Positions 1-6,293 of a stretch of DNA of 6,341 bases are shown here, piece after piece. The number at the start of each line of letters is the position of its first letter. The first letter of the stretch is position 1. A program made the position numbers and the translations under genes. Below the pieces are notes generated by a model, which saw only the letters and a program-made list of their open reading frames with translations, was not told the DNA's origin and ran no database searches. This DNA is from an uncultured Phenylobacterium sp. (lineage in GTDB: Bacteria; Pseudomonadota; Alphaproteobacteria; Caulobacterales; Caulobacteraceae). The DNA lies in the NCBI GenBank assembly GCA_945952355.1, contig CAMFIW010000182.1, forward strand, positions 1-6,341, written 5' to 3'.

Positions 1-124
1 GCCGGATCTCGGGGAAACGCTCGAAATAGGTGTCGATGAAGGCCTGCGCCTCGGGCGCGTCGACCAGCTTGCGGAACGCGGCCTTCACGGCGGCGGTCGC
101 CTTGGCGTGGGGGAGTTTGCTCAT
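1..124 (-). CDS. Partial hypothetical protein (N-terminal 41 codons)
   Basis: This reading frame starts at an ATG (124-122) and runs off the left edge without a stop. I do not recognise the product. The visible residues begin MSKLPHAKATAAVKAAF and look alpha-helical, rich in Ala, Lys and charged residues, with no signal peptide or membrane segment. The start is chosen because AGGA (135-132) lies seven bases before the ATG. The frame remains open for some codons upstream, so an earlier start cannot be excluded. The stretch AFIDTYFERFPEIR resembles a short helix of family A DNA polymerases, but the ribosome site and the absence of polymerase sequence before it argue against that identity. The gene lies on the same strand as the AI-2E-family gene, 227 bases downstream of it, so co-transcription is possible but uncertain. 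Gene reality is fairly likely; function is unknown. Confidence 0.6.
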   Translation of the reverse strand, partial: MSKLPHAKATAAVKAAFRKLVDAPEAQAFIDTYFERFPEIR

Positions 125-131
125 GACGCGA

Positions 132-135
132 TCCT
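132..135 (-). promoter_or_regulatory. Ribosome binding site of the left-edge gene
   Basis: On the minus strand AGGA is followed by seven bases and then ATG at 124. This is the best Shine-Dalgarno match near the start and is the main reason for choosing it. Confidence 0.5.
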
Positions 136-173
136 GGGCTGGCTCAAGGGGAGTCCGGCGTCGGATGCGAGAA

Positions 174-201
174 CGCCGCCGGAGGAGAGAGTCCGGCGGC
201 G
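174..201. repeat. Perfect 10-bp inverted repeat
   Basis: The arms CGCCGCCGGA (174-183) and TCCGGCGGCG (192-201) are exact reverse complements around an eight-base loop. It is the strongest stem in the spacer. It sits about 50 bases upstream of the left-edge gene's start and about 150 bases past the stop of the AI-2E-family gene. No T-run follows on either strand. It could act as a GC-only terminator or an mRNA-stabilising stem; this is inference. Confidence 0.5.
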
Positions 202-244
202 CGTTGTCCCGCCTTTGGGGGGAGGCGGAACGCTCGGTGCTCGC

Positions 245-273
245 AGCGTCCGGGGGCTGAGATGACGGACGCT
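245..273. repeat. Perfect 8-bp inverted repeat
   Basis: The arms AGCGTCCG (245-252) and CGGACGCT (266-273) are exact reverse complements around a 13-base loop, downstream of the AI-2E-family gene. No T-run follows on the minus strand. Function is unknown. Confidence 0.35.
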
Positions 274-351
274 TCGATCTCGGGGCGTGCCCGAGCCAGA
301 CTTAGATAGGTATCGACGAACCAAGTTGAAGACCCTTGGTGTTGCAGAATT

Positions 352-1494
352 TCACGCTTGCGTGACGCGAGAGGAGGGTTTGCTTTCCGGCTTCTCGTCC
401 GCCGGCGACGGAACCTTGCGATCGCGAAGCTTACCGGGCTCGCCATCGGCGGACAGCAGCACCGCCACCCAGCGGGACCGGTCGAACTGGGCGCAGACCA
501 CCATGATGATGACGGTGAGCGGCGTGGACAGGAACATGCCGGCGACGCCCCAGACGGCCCCCCAGAAGGCGAGGCTGAGCAGCACCACGACTGGGTCGAT
601 ATTGAGGCTCTCGCCTTGCATGCGCGGCAGGACGACGTTGCCGACCACCATGTGGGTGCTCTGCAGGACGCTCACCAGAACGACGGCCTGCCACAGGGTG
701 GGGAACTGGATGAGCGCGAAGACGGTCGGCGCCAGGATGCCCACCGCGCCGCCGACGATCGGGATGTAGGCGGCGATGAAGATCAGGAACGCCCAGAAGA
801 TCGCGTTGTCGAGGCCGACGATCATCATGACTGCGCAGGACACGCCGGCGATCATCAGGCCGGTGACCGTCTGGACCCAAAGATACTGCTCGACCCCGTC
901 GCGGATGCGCAGGAACGCCTCCATGGCGCCCCGGCGGCCTTCGCGCGTCTGCGAGATGCCGATCAGTTTGCGCTCGAAGCTGCGCCGCGACGCCAGGATG
1001 AAGCCCAGATAGATCAGGATGAAGACGGCGTTGGAGGCGAAATTCTGGAAGCCTTTCGCCACGTCGCCCAGGTACCTGCTGGGGTTCAGCCGGGTCAGCA
1101 GTTCGTCGATGGTCGGCACGCTCTGGGCGTGCGCAAGGCCCGCGGCCTTGGCGATCAGGTCGTTGAGACGCGGCGTGTAGGTGATCAGCTTGGTCGCGAA
1201 GCTGGTGGCGTTGTCGGCGATGACGAACAGCGAGACCCCGAACAGCAGCAGGGACAGCACGATGGCCACCGGCAGGGCGGCGCGCTTCGAGAGCCAGGGC
1301 AGGCGCTTCTCGAGGACCCGGGCGAAGCCGTCGATGACGATGGCCAGGAACAGCGCCATGGCCGGTGGGGTCAGTATTTCAGCGCCCCAGGACAGGGCCG
1401 CGCCGCCGGCGACCAGGGTAAGGATCACCAGGCAGGTGCGTTCGACCTGGCCGGGTTGCGCGTCGGAGGATCGGCCGGAGGGTTTTGCGGGCAT
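352..1494 (-). CDS. AI-2E family (UPF0118/PF01594) membrane protein
   Basis: The product is a 380-residue inner-membrane protein of the AI-2E transporter family, close to the usual 350-380 residues. Hydrophobic segments lie near residues 21-37, 42-56, 73-93, 153-168, 205-227, 230-261, 266-285 and 301-335. Family-type features are the long soluble stretch between the second and third membrane blocks (about 95-150), AAYIPIVGG (241-249), and the C-terminal block with LP at 289-290, NIDP at 298-301 and GAVWGVAGMFLSTPL (312-326). The tail after about 350 is charged and rich in Lys, Pro and Ser. Members have been linked to autoinducer-2 export or Na+/H+ exchange, so the family name does not prove a quorum-sensing role, and no Lsr or LuxS genes are nearby. 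The ATG at 1494 has only a weak ribosome site. The gene diverges from the HerA-like gene across 233 bases. Confidence 0.93.
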   Translation of the reverse strand: MPAKPSGRSSDAQPGQVERTCLVILTLVAGGAALSWGAEILTPPAMALFLAIVIDGFARVLEKRLPWLSKRAALPVAIVLSLLLFGVSLFVIADNATSFATKLITYTPRLNDLIAKAAGLAHAQSVPTIDELLTRLNPSRYLGDVAKGFQNFASNAVFILIYLGFILASRRSFERKLIGISQTREGRRGAMEAFLRIRDGVEQYLWVQTVTGLMIAGVSCAVMMIVGLDNAIFWAFLIFIAAYIPIVGGAVGILAPTVFALIQFPTLWQAVVLVSVLQSTHMVVGNVVLPRMQGESLNIDPVVVLLSLAFWGAVWGVAGMFLSTPLTVIIMVVCAQFDRSRWVAVLLSADGEPGKLRDRKVPSPADEKPESKPSSRVTQA

Positions 1495-1520
1495 CGGGTC
1501 GCGGTCTTGGCTTCGCGCCG

Positions 1521-1549
1521 ACTGTCGGTCTGGCGACCTGCGGCGTCAA
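1521..1549 (-). promoter_or_regulatory. Weak candidate promoter of the AI-2E-family gene
   Basis: On the minus strand TTGACG (1549-1544) is followed, 17 bases on, by GACAGT (1526-1521), which is far from a TATAAT-type -10. The -35 is good and the position suits a short leader before the ATG at 1494. The palindrome CCGACTGTCGG (1518-1528) overlaps the -10 and could be an operator. The call is tentative. Confidence 0.2.
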
Positions 1550-1715
1550 TGCGCGCCAGTTTTAGAGGGTGTCGGCGGAGATTTCGCTGCGTTCTTGCAA
1601 AAATACGGACGGGGTTCGGCAAGGTCGGGCCGAAAAGCCCAGGTTCTGCGAAACATTCGTGGCGGTGGTGGCGAGGCGCCGCCCGGCCCGCTAGCGTGGC
1701 GGGACAATTGCAAGC

Positions 1716-1722
1716 AAGGAAG
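1716..1722 (+). promoter_or_regulatory. Ribosome binding site of the HerA-like gene
   Basis: AAGGAAG lies five bases before the ATG at 1728. This is a strong Shine-Dalgarno match at near-ideal spacing and fixes the start of the ATPase gene. Confidence 0.75.
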
Positions 1723-1727
1723 ATTCC

Positions 1728-3182
1728 ATGGCTGACGACGGCGTGCTGATCGGCTTCTCCGACCATCCCGAGATGCTGCGGCTCGACCGCGCCAACCGTC
1801 ACGGCCTGGTGGCCGGCGCCACGGGGACCGGAAAGACGGTCACGTTGCAGAGCCTGGCCCAGGGCTTCTCCGACGCCGGCGTCCCGGTCTTCGCCGCCGA
1901 TGTGAAGGGCGATCTCTCCGGAATCTCCGCCGCCGGCGCCCCCAACGAGAAGATGCTGGCCCGAGCCAAGGCGATGAACCTCGAACTGCATCCGGTCGGC
2001 GCCCCGGTGGTGTTCTGGGACCTGTTCGGCGCCGAAGGCCACCCGATCCGCGCCACGGTGTCGGAGATGGGCGCGATCCTGCTTTCGCGGATGCTCGATC
2101 TCAACGACGTGCAGGAGGGCGTGCTCAGCGTGGTGTTCCGCGCCGCCGACGACGAGGGCCTGCTGCTGCTCGACATGAAGGACCTGCAGGCGGCCCTGAC
2201 CTTCGCCTCCGACCACGCATCGGAGCTGGGCGCGAAGTACGGCAACGTCTCCCCGGCTACGGTGGCGACGATCCAGCGCAAGCTCCTGGTTCTGGAAGAC
2301 CAGGGCGGCGACAAGCTGTTCGGCGAGCCAGCCCTGTCCCTGAACGACCTGATGCGGACCGACGGTTCCGGGCGCGGCTACGTCAACCTGCTCGCCGCCG
2401 ACAAGCTGATCGCCTCGCCCCAACTCTACGCGACCTTTCTCCTGTGGCTGATGAGCGAGCTGTTCGAGGAACTGCCCGAGGTGGGCGATCCCGAGAAGCC
2501 GCGCCTGGTCTTCTTCTTCGACGAGGCGCACCTCCTGTTCCGCGACGCGCCGAAGCCGCTGCTGGAGAAGGTCGAGCAGGTCGTCCGCCTGATCCGCTCC
2601 AAGGGCGTTGGCATCTATTTCGTCACCCAGAACCCGGCCGACATTCCGGAGACGGTGCTGGGCCAGCTCGGCAACCGGGTCGAACACGCCCTGCGGGCCT
2701 ACACCCCGGTGGAACAGCGCGGGCTGCGGGCCGCCGCCGACAGCTTCCGTTCCAATCCGGCCTTCGACACCGCCGAGGCGATCCAGGCCCTTGGCGTCGG
2801 CGAGGCCCTGGTCTCGGTGCTGGACGAGAGGGGCGCGCCGACCATGGTCCAGAAGACCCTGATCCGGCCGCCCAATTCGCGCATCGGGCCGATCAGCCCG
2901 GCGGAGCGCGCCCAGTTCATGGCCCAGAGCCCGGTGCGCGGCCTCTATGACCAGATCCAGGATCGAGAATCGGCCTACGAGACCCTACAGGCGCGGGCCC
3001 AGGCGGCGCAGGCCGCGGCGGCCCAAACCCAGGCGCAGGTCGCCCAGCAGAAGGCGCAGCCTCGCGCCTCGAATCGCCAGTCCATGGCCGAGACCTTCGC
3101 CAAGCAATTGCTGCGCACCGTGGCCTCGACCGCGGGCCGCGAGATCATGCGAGGAATTCTGGGTAGCCTGAAGCGGCGCTAG
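1728..3182 (+). CDS. HerA-like ATPase, DUF853 (YjgR) family
   Basis: The 484-residue product is a cytoplasmic P-loop ATPase of the HerA/FtsK superfamily, DUF853 branch, whose E. coli member is YjgR (about 500 residues). The P-loop GATGTGKT is at 30-37, followed by the family-typical ADVKGDLSG (57-65). Walker B is RLVFFFDEAHLLF (259-271) with D265 and E266. The sensor-like strand YFVTQNPADIP is at 297-307, then a conserved GNRVEHALRAYTP (315-327). Residues 408-448 form an Ala/Gln-rich, probably coiled or flexible linker, and the tail [14 protein letters not shown] resembles the conserved family C-terminus. HerA proteins are hexameric DNA translocases, but the DNA role of this branch is not established. 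No NurA-type nuclease is adjacent. The start is supported by AAGGAAG five bases upstream. The stop overlaps that of the convergent kinase gene. Confidence 0.93.
   Translation: MADDGVLIGFSDHPEMLRLDRANRHGLVAGATGTGKTVTLQSLAQGFSDAGVPVFAADVKGDLSGISAAGAPNEKMLARAKAMNLELHPVGAPVVFWDLFGAEGHPIRATVSEMGAILLSRMLDLNDVQEGVLSVVFRAADDEGLLLLDMKDLQAALTFASDHASELGAKYGNVSPATVATIQRKLLVLEDQGGDKLFGEPALSLNDLMRTDGSGRGYVNLLAADKLIASPQLYATFLLWLMSELFEELPEVGDPEKPRLVFFFDEAHLLFRDAPKPLLEKVEQVVRLIRSKGVGIYFVTQNPADIPETVLGQLGNRVEHALRAYTPVEQRGLRAAADSFRSNPAFDTAEAIQALGVGEALVSVLDERGAPTMVQKTLIRPPNSRIGPISPAERAQFMAQSPVRGLYDQIQDRESAYETLQARAQAAQAAAAQTQAQVAQQKAQPRASNRQSMAETFAKQLLRTVASTAGREIMRGILGSLKRR
3179..3182. other. Shared CTAG at convergent stop codons
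   Basis: The plus-strand ATPase gene stops with TAG at 3180-3182 and the minus-strand kinase gene stops with TAG at 3181-3179. The palindrome CTAG supplies both stops, so the genes overlap by four bases. No separate terminator can fit between them; any terminator must lie inside the opposite gene. Confidence 0.95.
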
Positions 3183-5911
3183 GCCGCGGCATCCGCCAGG
3201 GCGTCGCGGACCGCGACGGCCAGCTGCTCGGCCCGGAACGGTTTGCGAAGCACGGGCCAGTCGACCTCGCCCGCGCCCTCGACGAAACGCTCACCGGCGT
3301 AGCCCGTGGTCAGCAAGATCGGCAGGCCTGGATGGGAGGCCCGCGCCAGCCGGGCGAGATCGACACCGCTCATGCCGCCGGGCATGACGATGTCCGACAG
3401 CAGCAGGTCGAAGGCCTCGCCCGTTTCGAGCCGGCGCAGGGCCGCGGGCGCATCCGCTTCTGCGGCGACCCGGCATCCCAGGTCGGCCAGCAGGCTCTCG
3501 GTGACCGCACGCACCGCCGAGTCGTCCTCGACCAGCAGCACCCGAGCGCCGCGGACGGCGTCGGCGCCGAGGACCTCGACCGGCGCGACCTCGACCGGTG
3601 CGGGCTCCTCGGCGGCCGGGACCAGCAGGGTGACGGTTGCGCCCTCGCCCGGGCGGCTGTCGATCGTGGCCGCGCCTCCCGCCTGGCGGATGAAGCCGTA
3701 GACCTGGGCAAGGCCCAGGCCCGTGCCCTTGCCCACCTCCTTGGTGGTGAAGAACGGTTCAAAGGCGCGCGCCAGCACCTCGGGAGTCATGCCGGGGCCG
3801 GTGTCGGACACCGAGACCGCCACATAGTCGCCGGGCGCGGCGTCCTGGACCTCGCCGGCCTCCAGGCGCCGCCGCGTGGCGCGGATCTCGATGCGTCCCT
3901 TGCCGCCCCCGGCGTCGGCGGCGTTGACCACGAGGTTCAGCAGCGCGGCCTCGAACTGGGCCGGGTCCAGCCGGCTGGCGCCGATGTCCGGATCGCAGGA
4001 CACGGCAAGCTCGACGCCCTCGTCCACGGCGCGGCGGACCAGGGGTTCGATCTGTTGGATCAGAGCGCCCACCGCGACGATCTCGGGCTTCAGTTCCTGG
4101 CGGCGCGAGAAGGCGAGCAGCTGCCGCGTCAGGCGTTCGCCCCGCCGCCCCGCCGCCATGGCCGCCTCGGCCAGCCGCTTTACCCGCGCCGTGTCGGTGG
4201 GCGAGCTCAGGATCATGTCTAGACCGCCGATCACCACGGTCAGCAGGTTGTTGAAGTCGTGCGCGACGCCGCCGGTCAGCCGCCCGACCGTCTCCAGCCG
4301 CTGGGCCTGGGCGAGCGCGGCCTCGGCCTGGGCGCGCTCCTCGAGGCTCGCCTCCAACTCGCGTGTCCGCTCCGCCACCCGGACCTCGAGGTCGCGGCGC
4401 GCCTCGACGATCTCGGTGATATCCGAGGACGAGCCGAACCAGCGGCGGATCGACCCGTCGTCCTCCCGCACGGCGGAGGCGCGGCCGTTGAACCACCGCC
4501 ACACGCCGTCGTGCCGCCGGATTCGATATTCCACGTCGAACGGCAGACCGCCGCGCACCGCCTGCGCCCAGGCCTGCTGGACCACGTCGCGGTCCTGCGG
4601 ATGCACGGCTTCCAACCAGCCTTCGCCCCGATGCTGCTCGGCGGGCGCACCCGTATAGTCGACCCACTGCGGGCTCAGATAGTCGCAGAACCCGTCGGTG
4701 CGGTTGGACCATAGGAGCTGGGGCAGGGAATCGACCAGGGCGCGGATCCGCGCCTCGCCCTGGCGCAGCGCCGTCTCGGCCGTTCGCCGGTCGGTGATGT
4801 CGATGCAGGAGCCGACATAGCCCAGGAACTGGCCCTCGGCGTCGAAGCTGGGCGCGGCGGATTCGTCCAGCCAGCGGTACTGTCCGTCATGGCGGCGGAT
4901 GCGGTATTCGATCCGGCCCGGCGCCTTCTGGTCGAAATGGTCCTGATAGGCCACCAGCAAGGGCTCGCGGTCGTCGGGGTGCACGTCGTCCAGCCAACCA
5001 CGCCCCAGCTCCTGCTCCAGGGTGCGACCGGTGAAGGCGAGCCAGGAATCGTTGAACCAGGTCGCCCTCTGGTTGGGGCCGCTCATCCAGATCAGGACGG
5101 GCGCGGCGTTCGCGATCTGGCGGAACCGGTCGCGGCCCTCACGCGCCGCGGCTTCCGCCTCGCGCATGGCCGCCTCGGCGCGGCGTTGGCCGGTGATGTC
5201 GCGGAAGCTGACGGCCACGCCGTCGCCCAGACGCACGGCGCTCGATCGCATCCAGCGTTCGACGCCGTCGATGTCGCGCCGCACCTCTATGTCGTCCGGC
5301 GCGGGCTGCGTCAGGGCCGCCGTCATCCGCGCGATCATGGATTGGCCGGTGGCGTCCGGAAACACCTGCAGCACCCTGCGGCCCGTCAGGCGGTTCACGC
5401 CCGCGGGCCCGCTCCTGTCGGCCGCCGGGTTGGCGTAGGTCCAGACGAAGTCGACGATGACGCCGTTCTCGCGGATCGGCTCCATGATCACGAAAGCGTC
5501 GAGCGCGTGTTCCTGGAAGATTCGGAACCGTTCCTCGGCCGCGGCGCCGCGCCGGATCGCCAGGCGCATGCCCTTGGCGATCAGCACGGTCAGCAGCGCG
5601 GTGATGGAGAACATCGCCAGCTGCGATTGCTCGCGGGCCATGACCTCCGGCGCGCCGCCCTTCGGCAGCCACAGCGCCCAGATCACCGTGGCGCTCACCA
5701 CGGCGGCCAGGCTCCCCCCGCGCACGCCGCCGACCAGGGCGGCGAACAGGATCGCGGGGTAGAAGATCATGAAGTTGGGTGGCTGGGCCATCACCAAGCC
5801 CGCCGCCTCCCGCAACGCGAACGCGGCGGCGACGGCGGCCAGGCCGGCCGCCGCTCCCACGCTGGGGCGCTCGATCGCTGTTGCGAACCGCTGCGCCCAT
5901 TGTCCGATCAT
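3179..5911 (-). CDS. Membrane-bound multi-PAS hybrid histidine kinase
   Basis: The 910-residue product is a hybrid sensor kinase. The N-terminus has about four membrane helices (near 18-40, 47-62, 66-82, 99-116) resembling DUF4118 of KdpD. Three PAS domains follow: about 126-245, 262-376 and 386-500. The last two are PAS_3-like and share EYRIRRHDG (335-343 and 461-469). A coiled coil (502-540) leads to the HisKA H-box [11 protein letters not shown] with phospho-acceptor H551. HATPase_c shows N663 in LVVNAAD, DTGPGM (703-708), FEPFFTTK (717-724) and GTGLGLA (729-735). The C-terminal receiver has EDD (795-797), phospho-acceptor D840, T868/T869 and K890, all intact. It probably autophosphorylates and passes phosphate to its own receiver; the signal and final target are unknown. 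No separate regulator or phosphotransferase gene is adjacent. An EcfG-type promoter lies upstream, while the ribosome site is weak. Confidence 0.95.
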   Translation of the reverse strand: MIGQWAQRFATAIERPSVGAAAGLAAVAAAFALREAAGLVMAQPPNFMIFYPAILFAALVGGVRGGSLAAVVSATVIWALWLPKGGAPEVMAREQSQLAMFSITALLTVLIAKGMRLAIRRGAAAEERFRIFQEHALDAFVIMEPIRENGVIVDFVWTYANPAADRSGPAGVNRLTGRRVLQVFPDATGQSMIARMTAALTQPAPDDIEVRRDIDGVERWMRSSAVRLGDGVAVSFRDITGQRRAEAAMREAEAAAREGRDRFRQIANAAPVLIWMSGPNQRATWFNDSWLAFTGRTLEQELGRGWLDDVHPDDREPLLVAYQDHFDQKAPGRIEYRIRRHDGQYRWLDESAAPSFDAEGQFLGYVGSCIDITDRRTAETALRQGEARIRALVDSLPQLLWSNRTDGFCDYLSPQWVDYTGAPAEQHRGEGWLEAVHPQDRDVVQQAWAQAVRGGLPFDVEYRIRRHDGVWRWFNGRASAVREDDGSIRRWFGSSSDITEIVEARRDLEVRVAERTRELEASLEERAQAEAALAQAQRLETVGRLTGGVAHDFNNLLTVVIGGLDMILSSPTDTARVKRLAEAAMAAGRRGERLTRQLLAFSRRQELKPEIVAVGALIQQIEPLVRRAVDEGVELAVSCDPDIGASRLDPAQFEAALLNLVVNAADAGGGKGRIEIRATRRRLEAGEVQDAAPGDYVAVSVSDTGPGMTPEVLARAFEPFFTTKEVGKGTGLGLAQVYGFIRQAGGAATIDSRPGEGATVTLLVPAAEEPAPVEVAPVEVLGADAVRGARVLLVEDDSAVRAVTESLLADLGCRVAAEADAPAALRRLETGEAFDLLLSDIVMPGGMSGVDLARLARASHPGLPILLTTGYAGERFVEGAGEVDWPVLRKPFRAEQLAVAVRDALADAAA

Positions 5912-5932
5912 GTACGCAAGCCCCCGACCCTA

Positions 5933-5955
5933 GGGTTCCGTATGACACGGAACCC
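5933..5955. repeat. 9-bp inverted repeat in the kinase leader
   Basis: The arms GGGTTCCGT (5933-5941) and ACGGAACCC (5947-5955) are perfect reverse complements around the five bases ATGAC. The repeat ends 22 bases before the kinase start codon and lies just downstream of the predicted EcfG-type promoter, so the mRNA would begin with this hairpin. No T-run follows, so it is not an obvious terminator. It could be an operator or a leader hairpin. Each arm carries GGAAC on one strand, but only in an imperfect promoter arrangement. Confidence 0.6.
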
Positions 5956-5967
5956 CCAATCGGGCGC

Positions 5968-5992
5968 AACGTAAAGCGGCGCCGTCCGTTCC
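5968..5992 (-). promoter_or_regulatory. EcfG-type (general stress response) promoter
   Basis: Read on the minus strand, GGAAC (5992-5988) is followed by exactly 16 bases and then CGTT (5971-5968). This matches the known alphaproteobacterial EcfG/ECF15 (SigT in Caulobacter) consensus GGAAC-N16/17-CGTT at every fixed base. Transcription should start roughly at 5958-5962, giving a leader of about 50 bases before the kinase ATG at 5911. The -35 sits in the loop of the presumed terminator of the upstream dehydrogenase gene. Activity is inferred, not shown. Confidence 0.6.
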
Positions 5993-6000
5993 GGCGCCGC
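5973..6000 (-). terminator. Probable terminator of the dehydrogenase gene
   Basis: On the minus strand, 11 bases after the dehydrogenase stop, a perfect 9-bp GC-only stem (arms 6000-5992 and 5984-5976, seven-base loop) is followed by TTT (5975-5973) and then ACGTT. The stem is strong but the T-tract is short, as is common in GC-rich genomes. The loop and the following bases also hold the EcfG-type promoter elements of the kinase gene. Confidence 0.55.
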
Positions 6001-6011
6001 CCTGGATCCGC

Positions 6012-6293
<282 letters not shown>

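Larger units (their letters stand above)
125..351. other. Hairpin-rich intergenic spacer
   Basis: This 227-base spacer separates two minus-strand genes and holds no convincing ORF. The short frames across it are low-complexity, Arg/Ser/Pro-rich and unlike any family I know. It contains five perfect inverted repeats: 320-325 with 335-340, 279-284 with 290-295, 245-252 with 266-273, 209-214 with 223-228, and 174-183 with 192-201. A sixth, TCACGC-TT-GCGTGA (352-365), covers the stop codon of the AI-2E-family gene. None is followed on the minus strand by a clear T-run, so none is a textbook terminator. The 10-base sequence GAGTCCGGCG occurs twice, at 151-160 and 189-198. The region could be a structured 3' end, a leader of the left-edge gene, or a chance effect of high GC. 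Confidence 0.5.
1495..1727. other. Divergent intergenic region
   Basis: These 233 bases separate the AI-2E-family gene (leftward) and the HerA-like gene (rightward), so promoters for both are expected here. For the leftward gene there is TTGACG (1549-1544, minus strand), a good alphaproteobacterial -35, but only a poor -10 (GACAGT, 1526-1521) at 17-base spacing. An odd palindrome, CCGACTGTCGG (1518-1528), covers that weak -10. For the rightward gene, GCTAGCGT (1690-1697) is a possible -10 without a good -35. I see no ORF or RNA gene here. Confidence 0.4.

Noticed and set aside
1..124. Fragment of DNA polymerase I
   Set aside because: Only about 14 residues resemble it. The upstream frame does not encode polymerase sequence, and an ATG with a ribosome site sits close by.
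352..1494. AI-2 quorum-sensing locus
   Set aside because: Only the family name suggests this. There is no luxS, lsr or sensor gene beside it, and family members include ion exchangers.
1591..1617. LexA-type box (GTTC repeats) in the divergent spacer
   Set aside because: The two GTTC copies (1591-1594 and 1614-1617) are 19 bases apart rather than the seven expected for an alphaproteobacterial SOS box.
358..1749. Long plus-strand frame (463 codons) opposite the AI-2E-family gene
   Set aside because: It is the mirror of a well-supported membrane protein gene. The translation is low-complexity, rich in Asp, Gln, His, Gly and Arg, with no family motifs, as expected from GC-biased third positions.
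1425..2687. Long minus-strand frame (420 codons) opposite the HerA-like gene
   Set aside because: The opposite strand encodes intact Walker A and B motifs with a strong ribosome site. This frame is rich in His, Gln and Gly and has no recognisable domain.
1728..5911. Antiphage defence island made of HerA-like ATPase plus kinase
   Set aside because: The genes are convergent rather than co-oriented, no nuclease or other effector is present, and both belong to common chromosomal families. There is no sign of horizontal transfer or mobile elements.
3332..5974. Plus-strand frames (3332-4222, 3876-4658, 4889-5974) opposite the hybrid kinase
   Set aside because: They are antisense shadows of a gene with complete kinase and receiver motifs, and their translations are compositionally biased without domain signatures.
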